14,721 nucleotides of DNA from Cellvibrio sp. (GTDB lineage: Bacteria > Pseudomonadota > Gammaproteobacteria > Pseudomonadales > Cellvibrionaceae). Location: the NCBI GenBank assembly GCA_003524365.1, contig DQHS01000037.1:4158-18878 (forward strand). The letters are read 5' to 3'. Position numbers and translations under genes: made by a program. Each line of letters begins with the position of its first letter. The stretch's first letter is position 1. Under the pieces are notes generated by a model, which worked only from the letters and a program-made list of their open reading frames with translations, did not search any database and was not told where the DNA came from. Positions 6,708 through 14,133 of the stretch are shown here, one piece after another.

Positions 6708-8071
6708 TTAAGCGTCCCCCGGCGGAATTGGACATTCCCGGTCTTTGGAAAAAGGCATGGGAGAGTTTGGATGATAAGAATGAAATGTTGAAAATCTTAT
6801 CGTACGCAGTGCCAGTTGATGAAAAGGGGCGGTATTTACCTTTTGATGAGTTTAGGCACCGTGTGCCTCAATCTGTGGGTGTGAATTTAGCTTGGGCGTA
6901 CGTCAAGGAGTCTAGGCGATCATCACGCAATTCTCTGGATGTAACGGGCAGTTCTTTGGAGAAAAGCAGTTATTTTTCAACCTCAATATTGCAGAAAACT
7001 AAAACATTAGTTGATCAGTCCACTACCACTGCAGCATTGGAATGGGCAAACAGGAAGGTAGGTGAAGAGCAGAATATTTCTTACATGCTGGAAGATTTAT
7101 TTGAAGAAGAGGCGATCAGTAGTAGCCAGCTAGAAGGCGCGGCCACAACTACATTAATTGCGAAGGAGATGATTAAGCGTAAACGTGAGCCACGTAGCAT
7201 TGACGAAAGAATGATTATTGGCAATTTTAAAATGATGCAGTTTGTATGGGATAAGCGATCATTCCCTTTAACTACTGATTTAATAAGAGAGTTACATTTT
7301 ATTGGTGTGGCGGGTATCGATGATGAAAAGTACGCTCCCGGAACTTTTCGCTTGGCCGATAACGTAGTTGTTGAAGATAGAGATGGAAATATAGTGCATC
7401 AACCGCCTCCAGCTGCCGGACTTGAGGACCGCTTGCAATCACTCTGTGATTGGATGAACACTGATCATGATGAAATAGAAAGTCAAAGTTATATTCATTC
7501 TCTTGTAAAGGCGATATGCATTCACTTTGCAGTGGGTTATGAGCATCCATTCAGCGATGGAAATGGTCGAGTGGCCAGGGCATTGTTTTATTGGTTTATG
7601 TTTAAGAAGGATTACGGTGCATTCCGCTATATATCGATCAGTAATCTTTTAAAGGACGCTGCAACACAATACGGTAAATCTTATTTGTATACTGAAACCG
7701 ACGAAATGGATATGACATACTTTATCGATTATCAGTGCTCTGTGATTATGCGTGCTGTTTCAGCGTTTAAAGCGCACTGCCAAAAAACGGTTGAAAATAT
7801 TGCATCATTTAATACGTGGTTATTTAACTCAGGAATTTATGGAAAACTGAGTGAAAAGCAGAAAGTGGTTTTTCAAGTTGCCAAAGGTAGCCCGAATACC
7901 ATTTTTACTGCAAGGTATATCGAAGAAAAACTGAGTTGCTCTTATAACACCGCCGCTACCGTTTTGAATGGCTTGGTTGATCTCAATCTCTTTGATAAAC
8001 AAAAAGATGGGAAGGAGTGGATTTATTCATTGCGCGATAAACAAGATATCCAGAAAAACTGGATCTCTTAA
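6704..8071 (+). CDS. Fic-family AMP-transferase, class II, with C-terminal winged helix
   Basis: This 455-residue protein is a Fic enzyme expected to transfer AMP from ATP to a hydroxyl on a target protein (adenylylation). The Fic core carries the complete motif HPFSDGNGRVAR from H281, so catalytic His, acidic residue and arginines are intact. The flap region (APGTFRLADNVVVED... IVHQPPPA) precedes it. Upstream, SSQLEG with E144 matches the inhibitory (S/T)xxxE(G/N) motif placed N-terminal to the core, which defines class II self-inhibited Fic proteins. Residues about 382-445 (LSEKQKVVFQVAK... NTAATVLNGLVDLNLF... EWIYSL) look like a winged-helix DNA-binding domain. ATG 6704 is used because upstream ATG 6694 meets a stop at once. 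The gene is preceded by two matched operators and followed 20 bp later by a dGTPase, so it is the head of an operon. The target is unknown. Autorepression is inferred. Confidence 0.92.
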   Translation: MIKRPPAELDIPGLWKKAWESLDDKNEMLKILSYAVPVDEKGRYLPFDEFRHRVPQSVGVNLAWAYVKESRRSSRNSLDVTGSSLEKSSYFSTSILQKTKTLVDQSTTTAALEWANRKVGEEQNISYMLEDLFEEEAISSSQLEGAATTTLIAKEMIKRKREPRSIDERMIIGNFKMMQFVWDKRSFPLTTDLIRELHFIGVAGIDDEKYAPGTFRLADNVVVEDRDGNIVHQPPPAAGLEDRLQSLCDWMNTDHDEIESQSYIHSLVKAICIHFAVGYEHPFSDGNGRVARALFYWFMFKKDYGAFRYISISNLLKDAATQYGKSYLYTETDEMDMTYFIDYQCSVIMRAVSAFKAHCQKTVENIASFNTWLFNSGIYGKLSEKQKVVFQVAKGSPNTIFTARYIEEKLSCSYNTAATVLNGLVDLNLFDKQKDGKEWIYSLRDKQDIQKNWIS

Positions 8072-8091
8072 ACACCATTAGGGATTTATGT

Positions 8092-9459
8092 ATGACCATG
8101 AATTGGAACCAATTGCTCTGCGCTGACCGCTTGGGTAATCGCGTAGCAAAACACGAGGAAGGGCGCTCGCCATTTCACTCGGATCACGACAAGATTATTT
8201 TCTCCGGTGCTTTTCGTCGCCTTGCACGCAAAACGCAAGTGCATCCAATGGCTACCAATGATCATATCCACAATCGTATGACACACAGCTTGGAAGTGGC
8301 TTGTGTGGGGCGTACGCTTGGTATTCGTGTGGGGCAGGCGCTCAAAGATAAAGGGGATTTGCCTGCACATATTTGGCCCACCGATATTGGCGATATAGTA
8401 CAAGCCACCTGTTTGGCGCACGATATTGGCAACCCTCCCTTTGGTCATACCGGTGAGGATGCCATCCGCAATTGGTTTCAAAAAGAAGGCGCAGAATTTT
8501 TAAACGATTTATCACCCTCCGAGCGAGATGATATCCGCGTGTTTGAAGGCAATGCTCAGGGTTTGCGTGTACTGACCACATCCGAGTATCACCAATTTCA
8601 CGATGGTATGCGTTTGACTTATGCGACCTTGGCTTCATCGATTAAATATCCCTGGACTTCATCGCCGACGGTATTGGGGCTGCGCCCCAAAGATGCCAAG
8701 TACGGTATTTTTCAATCCGAGCTTGAACACTTCCATGAAATTGCCAAAAAAACCGGTCTAATTGAATTAGGTTCCGATTGGTATTGTCGTCATCCACTGG
8801 TGTATTTAATGGAAGCGGCAGACGATTTTTGCTACGGTATTATTGATCTGGAAGACGGTTTGGAAATGGGCATTCTCAATTGGAATGAGATCTATGAATT
8901 GTTGCATCCAGTGATTGCCGATTCTGCCCAGCTGCCGGAATTGGAGCGGTTGCTTAAAAAAGTTAACGATGGTCGCAAACCGGCATTGGTGCGCGGCAAA
9001 GTAATCGATGCCTTTATTAATGCGGGAACGGCAGCGTTTATTGAGCATCAGGATGCATTTTTGCGCGGTGAAGTGCAGGGGGATTTAATTTCACTTTGCG
9101 ATCCAAAAGTAAAAAATGCAGTGCAAGCGGCAAAAGATTTGGCCAAGCGGAAAATATTTAATCACTCGCGTCGGGTCGAATTGGAAATTGGCGCTTACAC
9201 AGTAATAGGGACTTTGTTAAACACGATTTGTTCTGCAGTCTATGCATCGCTCGGTGATGCATCGCAAATGACCTATAAAGATAATCGGGTGATGGCATTA
9301 ATTGGCGAGAATAACTTTCATCCGGATGTAAGTAACCGTGGTGAAAACTACAAGTATCTGGCATTGATGGCGGTGATCGATTATATCAGCGGCATGACTG
9401 ACAACTATGCGACCAATCTTGCCAAACAATTTAATGGTATGGGTTATTCGCAGTATTAA
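8092..9459 (+). CDS. dgt: Deoxyguanosinetriphosphate triphosphohydrolase (dGTPase, HD superfamily)
   Basis: This 455-residue cytoplasmic enzyme should hydrolyse dGTP, and perhaps other dNTPs, to the nucleoside and tripolyphosphate. The HD-domain metal site is intact: H65 in RMTHSLEVA, H110-D111 in CLAHDIGNPPFGHTGEDA, and the later aspartate in AADDFCYGIIDLED (242-255). The segment SGAFRRLARKTQVHP (38-52) is typical of Dgt-type enzymes. The length is near that of the shorter Dgt type rather than E. coli Dgt (505 residues). The start is ATG 8092 with AGGG eight bases upstream; ATG 8098 is a possible alternative. It follows the Fic gene by 20 bp with no terminator between, so it is probably cotranscribed and under the Fic operators. 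Roles could be control of the dNTP pool, or phage restriction by dNTP depletion as known for some dNTPases. The latter is only a possibility here. Confidence 0.93.
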   Translation: MTMNWNQLLCADRLGNRVAKHEEGRSPFHSDHDKIIFSGAFRRLARKTQVHPMATNDHIHNRMTHSLEVACVGRTLGIRVGQALKDKGDLPAHIWPTDIGDIVQATCLAHDIGNPPFGHTGEDAIRNWFQKEGAEFLNDLSPSERDDIRVFEGNAQGLRVLTTSEYHQFHDGMRLTYATLASSIKYPWTSSPTVLGLRPKDAKYGIFQSELEHFHEIAKKTGLIELGSDWYCRHPLVYLMEAADDFCYGIIDLEDGLEMGILNWNEIYELLHPVIADSAQLPELERLLKKVNDGRKPALVRGKVIDAFINAGTAAFIEHQDAFLRGEVQGDLISLCDPKVKNAVQAAKDLAKRKIFNHSRRVELEIGAYTVIGTLLNTICSAVYASLGDASQMTYKDNRVMALIGENNFHPDVSNRGENYKYLALMAVIDYISGMTDNYATNLAKQFNGMGYSQY

Positions 9460-9506
9460 AGCGATTCCCCAGCATTAATAAATTGATGCTGTATGGAGGC
9501 TTAGAG

Positions 9507-9541
9507 AAATCCCCGATTCATAGTGAATCGGGGATTTTTTA
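9507..9541 (+). terminator. Rho-independent terminator after dgt
   Basis: AAATCCCCGATTCA (9507-9520) pairs perfectly with TGAATCGGGGATTT (9524-9537) around a TAG loop, and a run of T follows (9535-9541). It closes the Fic-dgt unit. The convergent minus-strand gene ends 10 bp further on. Its RNA would form the same stem but with a poorer U tract, so the hairpin may work weakly in both directions. Confidence 0.92.
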
Positions 9542-9551
9542 TTAGTACTGA

Positions 9552-10322
9552 TTATCTTTTTGCGGGAAATGCAAAAAACACTTTGGTCGCCGCGACGCCT
9601 ATGCCTTTGCCCGGCTCTGCACCGGTTTCATCAAAGCCGATGGTTTCGTAAGTGATACCTGTCATCACTAAACCATCGGTGGATATTGCCTGCCAAGCCT
9701 GCGCTTCTTGTTCGCGATCCAGCAGTGCTTTTTCCAATGACAAGTCATGAATTTCGCTGGAGTAATTGCTGTTAATTAATGCCGCTTTAAAATAAGGGCA
9801 GGGCGTGGTGATGCAGACTATGCCGGTGCTGGAAATTTTCAGGTACGGCCCGATTGGTGTATTTTTATTCGCACCCACCCAAGCGCCGTTAGCGACCAGA
9901 GTTTTGCTGCGGGTGGTCACTCTGCCTGAAATAGGTGAATTAATCACGGTGCCGCGCAGCAGTGCCTGCTCACTGTGAATTGCACTGTCTAACTCGGCAA
10001 TTTGCTTTTCCGTTAAACCCATGCGTTTGTAATTAATATAGGCAACATAAATGCTATTAGGCAATAATGTGGCGCTTTGATAGGCCTCATCTTCGGTCTG
10101 TAACTGTACTGAATACTGGTTTACTGGCGTTAAAAACCAGCCGCCGCACATCGGGAATGCACATTTACGGTAGTCGGGTTTGACAATATAGGTGGTACCC
10201 GTTGGTTCGGGGCTAATGATGGTTTGCGCGTGTGCGCTCAGGCTAAACACGGCGGCAAGTAGCGCTAGTAGCCCCGCGCTGCGGGTCATAACTCGCGTGA
10301 TGAAGGAATTGATGGTGTTCAT
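9552..10322 (-). CDS. Secreted protein of unknown function, DUF6748-like
   Basis: This 256-residue protein has a clear Sec signal peptide: a basic start, a hydrophobic stretch SAGLLALLAAVFSLSA and a signal peptidase site AHA-Q (residue 32/33). It should therefore be periplasmic or outside the cell. The mature part begins with YIVKPDYRKCAFPMCGGWF, with cysteines C54 and C59, and has a second pair in IVCITTPCPYF (C170, C175), which suggests disulfides. The C-x4-C-G-G motif followed by TPVNQY, and the CxxxPCP motif, recall the DUF6748 family; I hold this loosely, as it comes from memory. There is no catalytic motif and no membrane anchor. The start is ATG with AGGA nine bases upstream. M12 is a possible later start but would shorten the signal peptide. 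It is divergent from the VanZ-like gene and convergent with dgt, so it appears to be a single-gene unit. Confidence 0.8.
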   Translation of the reverse strand: MNTINSFITRVMTRSAGLLALLAAVFSLSAHAQTIISPEPTGTTYIVKPDYRKCAFPMCGGWFLTPVNQYSVQLQTEDEAYQSATLLPNSIYVAYINYKRMGLTEKQIAELDSAIHSEQALLRGTVINSPISGRVTTRSKTLVANGAWVGANKNTPIGPYLKISSTGIVCITTPCPYFKAALINSNYSSEIHDLSLEKALLDREQEAQAWQAISTDGLVMTGITYETIGFDETGAEPGKGIGVAATKVFFAFPAKR

Positions 10323-10501
10323 AATTGTAAGTCCTGTTATTAGATTGAATGGTTAAAAGGAAAAAATAGGAAAAGATGAAAATGCCCTACGCATATCGCA
10401 TAGAATTTATGCGCGTCTTTACCTGCCCGGGCACGCTTTATACTAAACCTTGCTAACTATTAGTCATTGCCGATTGCCAAACTACGCGCCAGCCTTTTGT
10501 A

Positions 10502-11461
10502 ATGAATTGTTCTTTTGTGATGTTCAACCGTGATGGAGTTATTTTGAAAGCGAGCTTGCCGTCCTGGCTGTCGGGATTATTCATATTACTAGTCGTACCG
10601 TTCTTTTTTGTGGGTGGGCCGGATGCACTTTCATCAACACTGCTAAAAAACGTGTGGAATTTTGGCCACATTCTTTTTTTTGCGGTTTTTATGTTGTTGG
10701 TTCAATCTTTCCGGCCCCTGGTGCGCTGGAACGATTGGTTGTTGGTGACGCTGCTGGCGATCGGGATGGGGATTGCAATTGAGTTCGTCCAGGGCTTTGT
10801 TGGGCGCGATTCCAGCTGGGATGACGTGCTGCATAATTTATTTGGTGTGTGGCTAGGTTTATTTTGGGGACAAAAGCCAACGCGTCGGGTATGGGGCCTG
10901 CGTTTTGCTAGTCTAGCCTGTGTCTTGCCATCGTTATCGTTAGTGCTGGATGCGGCTTGGGGGGATGTTGTAATGCGCCAACAATTTCCGCTCGTAAATA
11001 GTTTTGAGTCGCGCCATGAAATGCAACAGGTTAGGGCCAGTGCGGCACAGGCAACTGTAGGGCAAACAGGCAGGGCTGTGAGTCACGGTCAGCTGTCATT
11101 ATCTGTGATCTTAAGCACTAAAAAATATGCGGGAATAAGTTTGTTAGGACCTTATGGTGATTGGAGTGGCTACCAATTTTTAGCGATGGATTTTTATAAT
11201 CCTGAATCTGAACGGCTGGAGTTGGTGATAAAAATTTCCGATTACCAGCACGATGCCGGTAGCAACCGGTATGGCGATAGATTTAATTATCCAGTTGTAT
11301 TGATGACAGGTTGGAATCATGTGCGCATTGATTTAAATGATATTCGCAGTGCACCTACTGGACGCAATATGCAAATGGATAAAATTACTGGTTTGGCCGT
11401 ATTTGCACTGCAATTACCGGCGCCGCGAGAATTTTATTGGGATAACATCAGACTGCAGTAA
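10502..11461 (+). CDS. VanZ-domain membrane protein with C-terminal beta-sandwich-like domain
   Basis: This protein has 319 residues from ATG 10502. The N-terminal half is a VanZ-type membrane domain with about five helices (22-37, 53-68, 78-98, 107-122, 133-150). It carries the family pattern: H56 (FGHILFF), then E94, Q97, R102, D107, N112 and G115. Residues about 165-319 are soluble and strand-rich (DWSGYQFLAMDFYNP, LVIKISDYQHD, NHVRIDLNDI, FYWDNIRL). They look like a carbohydrate-binding or CIA30-type jelly roll, probably outside the inner membrane. The function is unknown; VanZ relatives include a teicoplanin-resistance protein and envelope proteins. The start is uncertain. ATG 10502 has no ribosome site, while in-frame TTG 10544 has GGAG five bases upstream and would give 305 residues starting before the first helix. 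The 3' end overlaps the convergent diguanylate cyclase gene by 14 bp. Confidence 0.85.
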   Translation: MNCSFVMFNRDGVILKASLPSWLSGLFILLVVPFFFVGGPDALSSTLLKNVWNFGHILFFAVFMLLVQSFRPLVRWNDWLLVTLLAIGMGIAIEFVQGFVGRDSSWDDVLHNLFGVWLGLFWGQKPTRRVWGLRFASLACVLPSLSLVLDAAWGDVVMRQQFPLVNSFESRHEMQQVRASAAQATVGQTGRAVSHGQLSLSVILSTKKYAGISLLGPYGDWSGYQFLAMDFYNPESERLELVIKISDYQHDAGSNRYGDRFNYPVVLMTGWNHVRIDLNDIRSAPTGRNMQMDKITGLAVFALQLPAPREFYWDNIRLQ

Positions 11462-12752
11462 CCACCCGGTTGCGTCCTGAGGCTTTCGCTCTATAGAGCG
11501 CGGTGTCTGCCGCTTTAAACAGTTGCTCCAGATTTTCATTGGTTTTTAGCGTGGCGACACCAAAGCTGGCGGTGATGTGAATATCCTTGTGCAAGGTTTG
11601 ATGAGCAATTAATTCGCGCAGTTTGTCGGCAATCGCACAGGCACTTTCAATATCGGTGTTGCGACAGACGAGTACGAATTCCTCGCCGCCCCATCGGGCA
11701 AATAAATCTTGCGTGCGCGTATGCTGCTGCACAATATTGGAGAGGTTACTTAATACCAGATCGCCAGTGTCGTGACCGTATTGATCATTAACCTGTTTGA
11801 AGTGGTCTATATCGATCATCACCAGTGATAGCGGCTTACCGTATTTATGCCATTCCTGCAAACCCAAGCTAATCGCTTCTTCAATGCCGAGGCGATTGAA
11901 TGCCCCAGTGAGCGGATCAGTTTTTGCTTTTATTTCCAACGCTTTACTGCGCGTGTCGAGTAGTTCATTAATTTCAAGTAATTCGGACTCACGTTTGCGC
12001 TGAATAACCACTTCATCTTTTAATTTGATAATGCGATAGGCCAAAAAGGACAAAATTATACAAAGCCAAAACATCATAATCGCGAGATACCAATCAGCAG
12101 TGCTTAATGCTTGGCCGATAAACTCGACTCGGTGTAAGCGAAATTGATGTTTACCTAATGGTCTACCGGATCCGCTTTGCACTTCAAATATAGTGATATT
12201 GTCAAATTGTGGATGACTGAGTTGTGGCGGGATTTTATTTTCCAATACCCACCAGTTGGCGACGAAAAAATCTTTGAGTGAGAATTCTGCAACGCCATTT
12301 AGCAACGCCACATTGAATTCAATTTGATTGTACTTAGTGCTCTGCAGAATTTCTTTTTTGCTGTAAAGCGGGTCGAAGTTGCGCAGTGAAATACGCACGG
12401 TTTGGCTGGGGCCACTGTAATCCAGCCAGAGGCGAATTTTATTGTAGTGGCGCAGGTCGATGCCCTTGGTGCGCTCTTTATCGAACAGGACTTCAAAGCC
12501 GCAATGTGGATATGAATAGCTCTCGCGCAATATGCAATGCCACTGCATATTTTTTGCATCTTCCAGGTAGATACTTGAATTGCCGCCGTTTTCCTTATCG
12601 TCGTACGTATTGAGTGCCATACCGCTGTTGTTATCGATAACCAAACGCTCTGCGAGAATTTGCTCTTCGCCTGTGATGGCAAAAATAGTGAAGATGACCA
12701 GCAGGCCAAGGATGATCTCAAAATACAAACGGTGTGTGGGCGGGCGTTGCAT
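11448..12752 (-). CDS. Membrane-anchored diguanylate cyclase (GGDEF) with periplasmic sensor domain
   Basis: This 434-residue enzyme is predicted to make cyclic di-GMP from two GTP. Order of parts: transmembrane helix about 9-26, periplasmic domain about 30-215, transmembrane helix about 220-242, a short charged coiled coil (243-275), then the GGDEF domain. The active site is intact: DPLTGAFNR (279-287), IDIDHFK with D314, and GGEEF at 355-359. The inhibitory I-site RxxD (R346-D349) lies five residues before it, so product feedback is likely. The periplasmic part is strand-rich (HYNKIRLWLDYSGPSQTVRISLRNFDP) and resembles a galactose-binding or CBM-like sandwich; its ligand is unknown. I place the start at ATG 12752, with GGAG ten bases upstream, rather than at TTG 12794, which has a poor ribosome site and would put polar residues before the first helix. 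The gene is convergent with the VanZ-like gene. Confidence 0.92.
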   Translation of the reverse strand: MQRPPTHRLYFEIILGLLVIFTIFAITGEEQILAERLVIDNNSGMALNTYDDKENGGNSSIYLEDAKNMQWHCILRESYSYPHCGFEVLFDKERTKGIDLRHYNKIRLWLDYSGPSQTVRISLRNFDPLYSKKEILQSTKYNQIEFNVALLNGVAEFSLKDFFVANWWVLENKIPPQLSHPQFDNITIFEVQSGSGRPLGKHQFRLHRVEFIGQALSTADWYLAIMMFWLCIILSFLAYRIIKLKDEVVIQRKRESELLEINELLDTRSKALEIKAKTDPLTGAFNRLGIEEAISLGLQEWHKYGKPLSLVMIDIDHFKQVNDQYGHDTGDLVLSNLSNIVQQHTRTQDLFARWGGEEFVLVCRNTDIESACAIADKLRELIAHQTLHKDIHITASFGVATLKTNENLEQLFKAADTALYRAKASGRNRVVTAV

Positions 12753-12999
12753 ACAATAGTGGCTCCAGCGGCAGGTGCGTGGTACACCCGTCAACTATTC
12801 TTATCTTCGCTGTGTTTGGAAATGCGATGTTGGGTGTTAGTGTCAATCAAACCCGCCTTGGAGAGATTGCTTGAACCATGCGAATAGCTGGCATGCATCC
12901 AAGCTGACTATAAGTCGATCATAGAAGTTAATCGTTTACTCAGCAAGAGCGCTCTGCACAGAGATGGGTAAAGTTAGGAGCTGTTGGTAAAAAGCAGGA
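12753..12999. other. Intergenic stretch upstream of the diguanylate cyclase; no gene seen
   Basis: About 250 bp between the cyclase start and the terminator of the next gene. It should hold the cyclase promoter on the minus strand, but I found no hexamer pair good enough to call. A 10-bp palindrome AGAGCGCTCT lies at 12946-12955 without an obvious partner. No open frame here has a ribosome site and a plausible product. Confidence 0.5.
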
Positions 13000-13029
13000 T
13001 AAAAATCAGCCGCCTATAGCTGGCGGCTG
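13000..13029 (-). terminator. Rho-independent terminator for the PA3496-like gene
   Basis: TCAGCCGCC (13005-13013) pairs perfectly with GGCGGCTGA (13021-13029) around a 7-base loop. Read on the minus strand the stem is followed by TTTTT (13004-13000). On the plus strand no T run follows, so the direction is clear. It lies about 160 bp past the stop codon of the small minus-strand gene, leaving a long 3' untranslated region that includes the tandem repeat. Confidence 0.85.
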
Positions 13030-13132
13030 ACAATAATTGTTATAGGTATTGACCGAATATCTGAAGCTCAGGTTTGTTGCTGACTATGACATTTTGGCTG
13101 GCTTAACTTGGTTTTTTTAATTACGGGGTTTT

Positions 13133-13190
13133 TAAATTATCCAAGTGTGTAAATTACCCCGGTGTGTAAATTACCCAGGTGTTTAAATTA
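13133..13190. repeat. 17-bp tandem repeat, three copies plus a partial fourth
   Basis: Three adjacent 17-bp units are visible: TAAATTATCCAAGTGTG (13133-13149), TAAATTACCCCGGTGTG (13150-13166) and TAAATTACCCAGGTGTT (13167-13183). A partial TAAATTA follows (13184-13190). A degenerate unit TTAATTACGGGG may precede them near 13117. The last unit contains the stop codon of the minus-strand small gene (13188-13190), so the array begins at that stop and forms its 3' untranslated region. Confidence 0.85.
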
Positions 13191-13394
13191 AAAGTCCAGA
13201 TCGGAAATATCGTCGTAACCCAGTTGATCTTTAATACGGCGACGCTCCAAACGATCTTCGATTTTGCGGCGCATCTCCAAAGTGTGCTGACTGGCTTCTT
13301 TGCCGGTGAGCTTTGGAGTTGCCTCTTCCTCATCGGTTTCGATGGTAACATCACTTATCAGATCGGTATCTGGTGACTCTACATCAACTGACAT
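13188..13394 (-). CDS. Small acidic PA3496-like protein (putative envelope integrity family)
   Basis: This 68-residue protein begins MSVDVESPDTDLISD and has an acidic, probably disordered first half (IETDEEEATPKL). A basic, helical second half (EMRRKIEDRLERRRIKDQLG) is followed by an acidic tail YDDISDLDF. This layout of an RRxIExxLExRRL-type helix and an aspartate-rich C-terminus fits the small PA3496 family, recalled from memory. Its job is not established. I chose ATG 13394 because GGAG stands seven bases upstream. The longer frame to 13472 adds a proline- and cysteine-containing stretch that does not fit the family. It has no signal peptide or membrane segment. It is divergent from the RimB-like gene and has its own terminator at 13000-13029, so it is probably monocistronic. 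Confidence 0.75.
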   Translation of the reverse strand: MSVDVESPDTDLISDVTIETDEEEATPKLTGKEASQHTLEMRRKIEDRLERRRIKDQLGYDDISDLDF

Positions 13395-13630
13395 AAGACT
13401 ACTCCAACATTGACAGAGAGAGGTGGGCGTCGGTTCTCCCCGAGGGAAAATTTGACCCGCGCTATTTACCATAGCCCATTAAAAAACAAAAGAAAAATCG
13501 CTTGGAGGCAATAAAATTTTTCTTTTTACCTTATCCCCGAACTGGGGTACAAAGCGCGCCTGATATGCTGCGCTTTCCGTGAATCAACCCATTCAACAGA
13601 TCACATTCAGTAATCCGAGGACTTCCAGCA
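13395..13630. promoter_or_regulatory. Divergent intergenic region between the PA3496-like gene and the rimB-like gene
   Basis: This 236-bp AT-rich region must hold the promoters of both flanking genes. For the plus strand, TGATATGCT at 13562-13570 looks like an extended -10 element, without a good -35 box. No clear pair was found for the minus strand. A small CCCC-N5-GGGG dyad lies near 13535-13547. No gene is seen inside it. Confidence 0.4.
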
Positions 13631-14095
13631 GTGACAAAAAAACAACCCGAGGTGATTGGCTGGCGCGAATGGTTAGGCCTGCCGGATTTAGGTATCCCTG
13701 CCATCAAGGCCAAAGTCGATACTGGCGCGCGAACCAGCGCTTTACATGCTTACTACGTTACGCCTTTTGATAAGGATGGCAAGCCGTGGGTGAGGTTTGG
13801 CCTGCATCCCTTGCAAAAAGACAGCCTGACCTGCATTGAATGCGAGGAGCCGGTTAAAGATGTCCGCAGGGTCACTGACTCCGGTGGTCACAGTGAGCAG
13901 CGTGTGGTGATAGACACGACATTACTTATCAATGGCATCAGCATGACGATTGAGGTCACACTCACCGACCGGGAGAATATGCGCTTCCGTATGCTGCTGG
14001 GGCGTAGCGCCCTCAAACAGGGTTTTTGGGTTGATAGTGGCAAATCATTTTTACTGGGTGGTAACAAAAACCAGCCAGCGATGGCAACGCTCTAG
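13631..14095 (+). CDS. rimB: RimB-type protease, ATP-dependent zinc protease family (Pfam PF05618)
   Basis: This 154-residue protein belongs to the small family encoded next to rimK. In Pseudomonas the RimB protein works with RimK by removing glutamates that RimK adds to ribosomal protein S6. The fold is retropepsin-like: KAKVDTGARTSALHA (26-40), with D30-T31-G32-A33 as the probable catalytic loop, and FRMLLGRSAL (119-128) as the second conserved element. The family name mentions zinc, but the visible motif is that of an aspartic protease. The start is GTG 13631, chosen because GAGGA stands about nine bases upstream; no ATG lies close by in frame. It is followed 38 bp later by rimK on the same strand, which fixes the context. 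No rimA (the cyclic-di-GMP phosphodiesterase of the Pseudomonas operon) precedes it. The family and neighbour are firm; the activity is by homology. Confidence 0.88.
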   Translation: MTKKQPEVIGWREWLGLPDLGIPAIKAKVDTGARTSALHAYYVTPFDKDGKPWVRFGLHPLQKDSLTCIECEEPVKDVRRVTDSGGHSEQRVVIDTTLLINGISMTIEVTLTDRENMRFRMLLGRSALKQGFWVDSGKSFLLGGNKNQPAMATL

Positions 14096-14133
14096 CGATT
14101 AGCCACTTCTTTTTCTATTTGATCAGGTTCTTT

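Noticed and set aside
9470..9491. CAGCAT...ATGCTG hairpin after dgt as a terminator
   Set aside because: It lacks a following T run. The strong terminator is the hairpin at 9507-9541.
10397..10413. CGCATA-N5-TATGCG dyad in the region between the secreted-protein gene and the VanZ-like gene
   Set aside because: Short arms, no second copy and no regulator to link it to. TATACT at 10439 could be a -10 box but has no good -35 partner.
12753..12794. N-terminal extension of the diguanylate cyclase from TTG 12794
   Set aside because: Poor ribosome site. The internal ATG 12752 has GGAG at a suitable distance and starts right before the membrane helix.
12946..12955. AGAGCGCTCT palindrome
   Set aside because: A single 10-bp self-complementary site without repeats or a nearby promoter can occur by chance.
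13133..13190. CRISPR array
   Set aside because: Units are 17 bp and directly adjacent, with no unique spacers and no cas genes.
13395..13472. Longer form of the small PA3496-like protein from ATG 13472
   Set aside because: GGAG stands at the ideal distance before ATG 13394, and the extra 26 residues do not fit the protein's composition.
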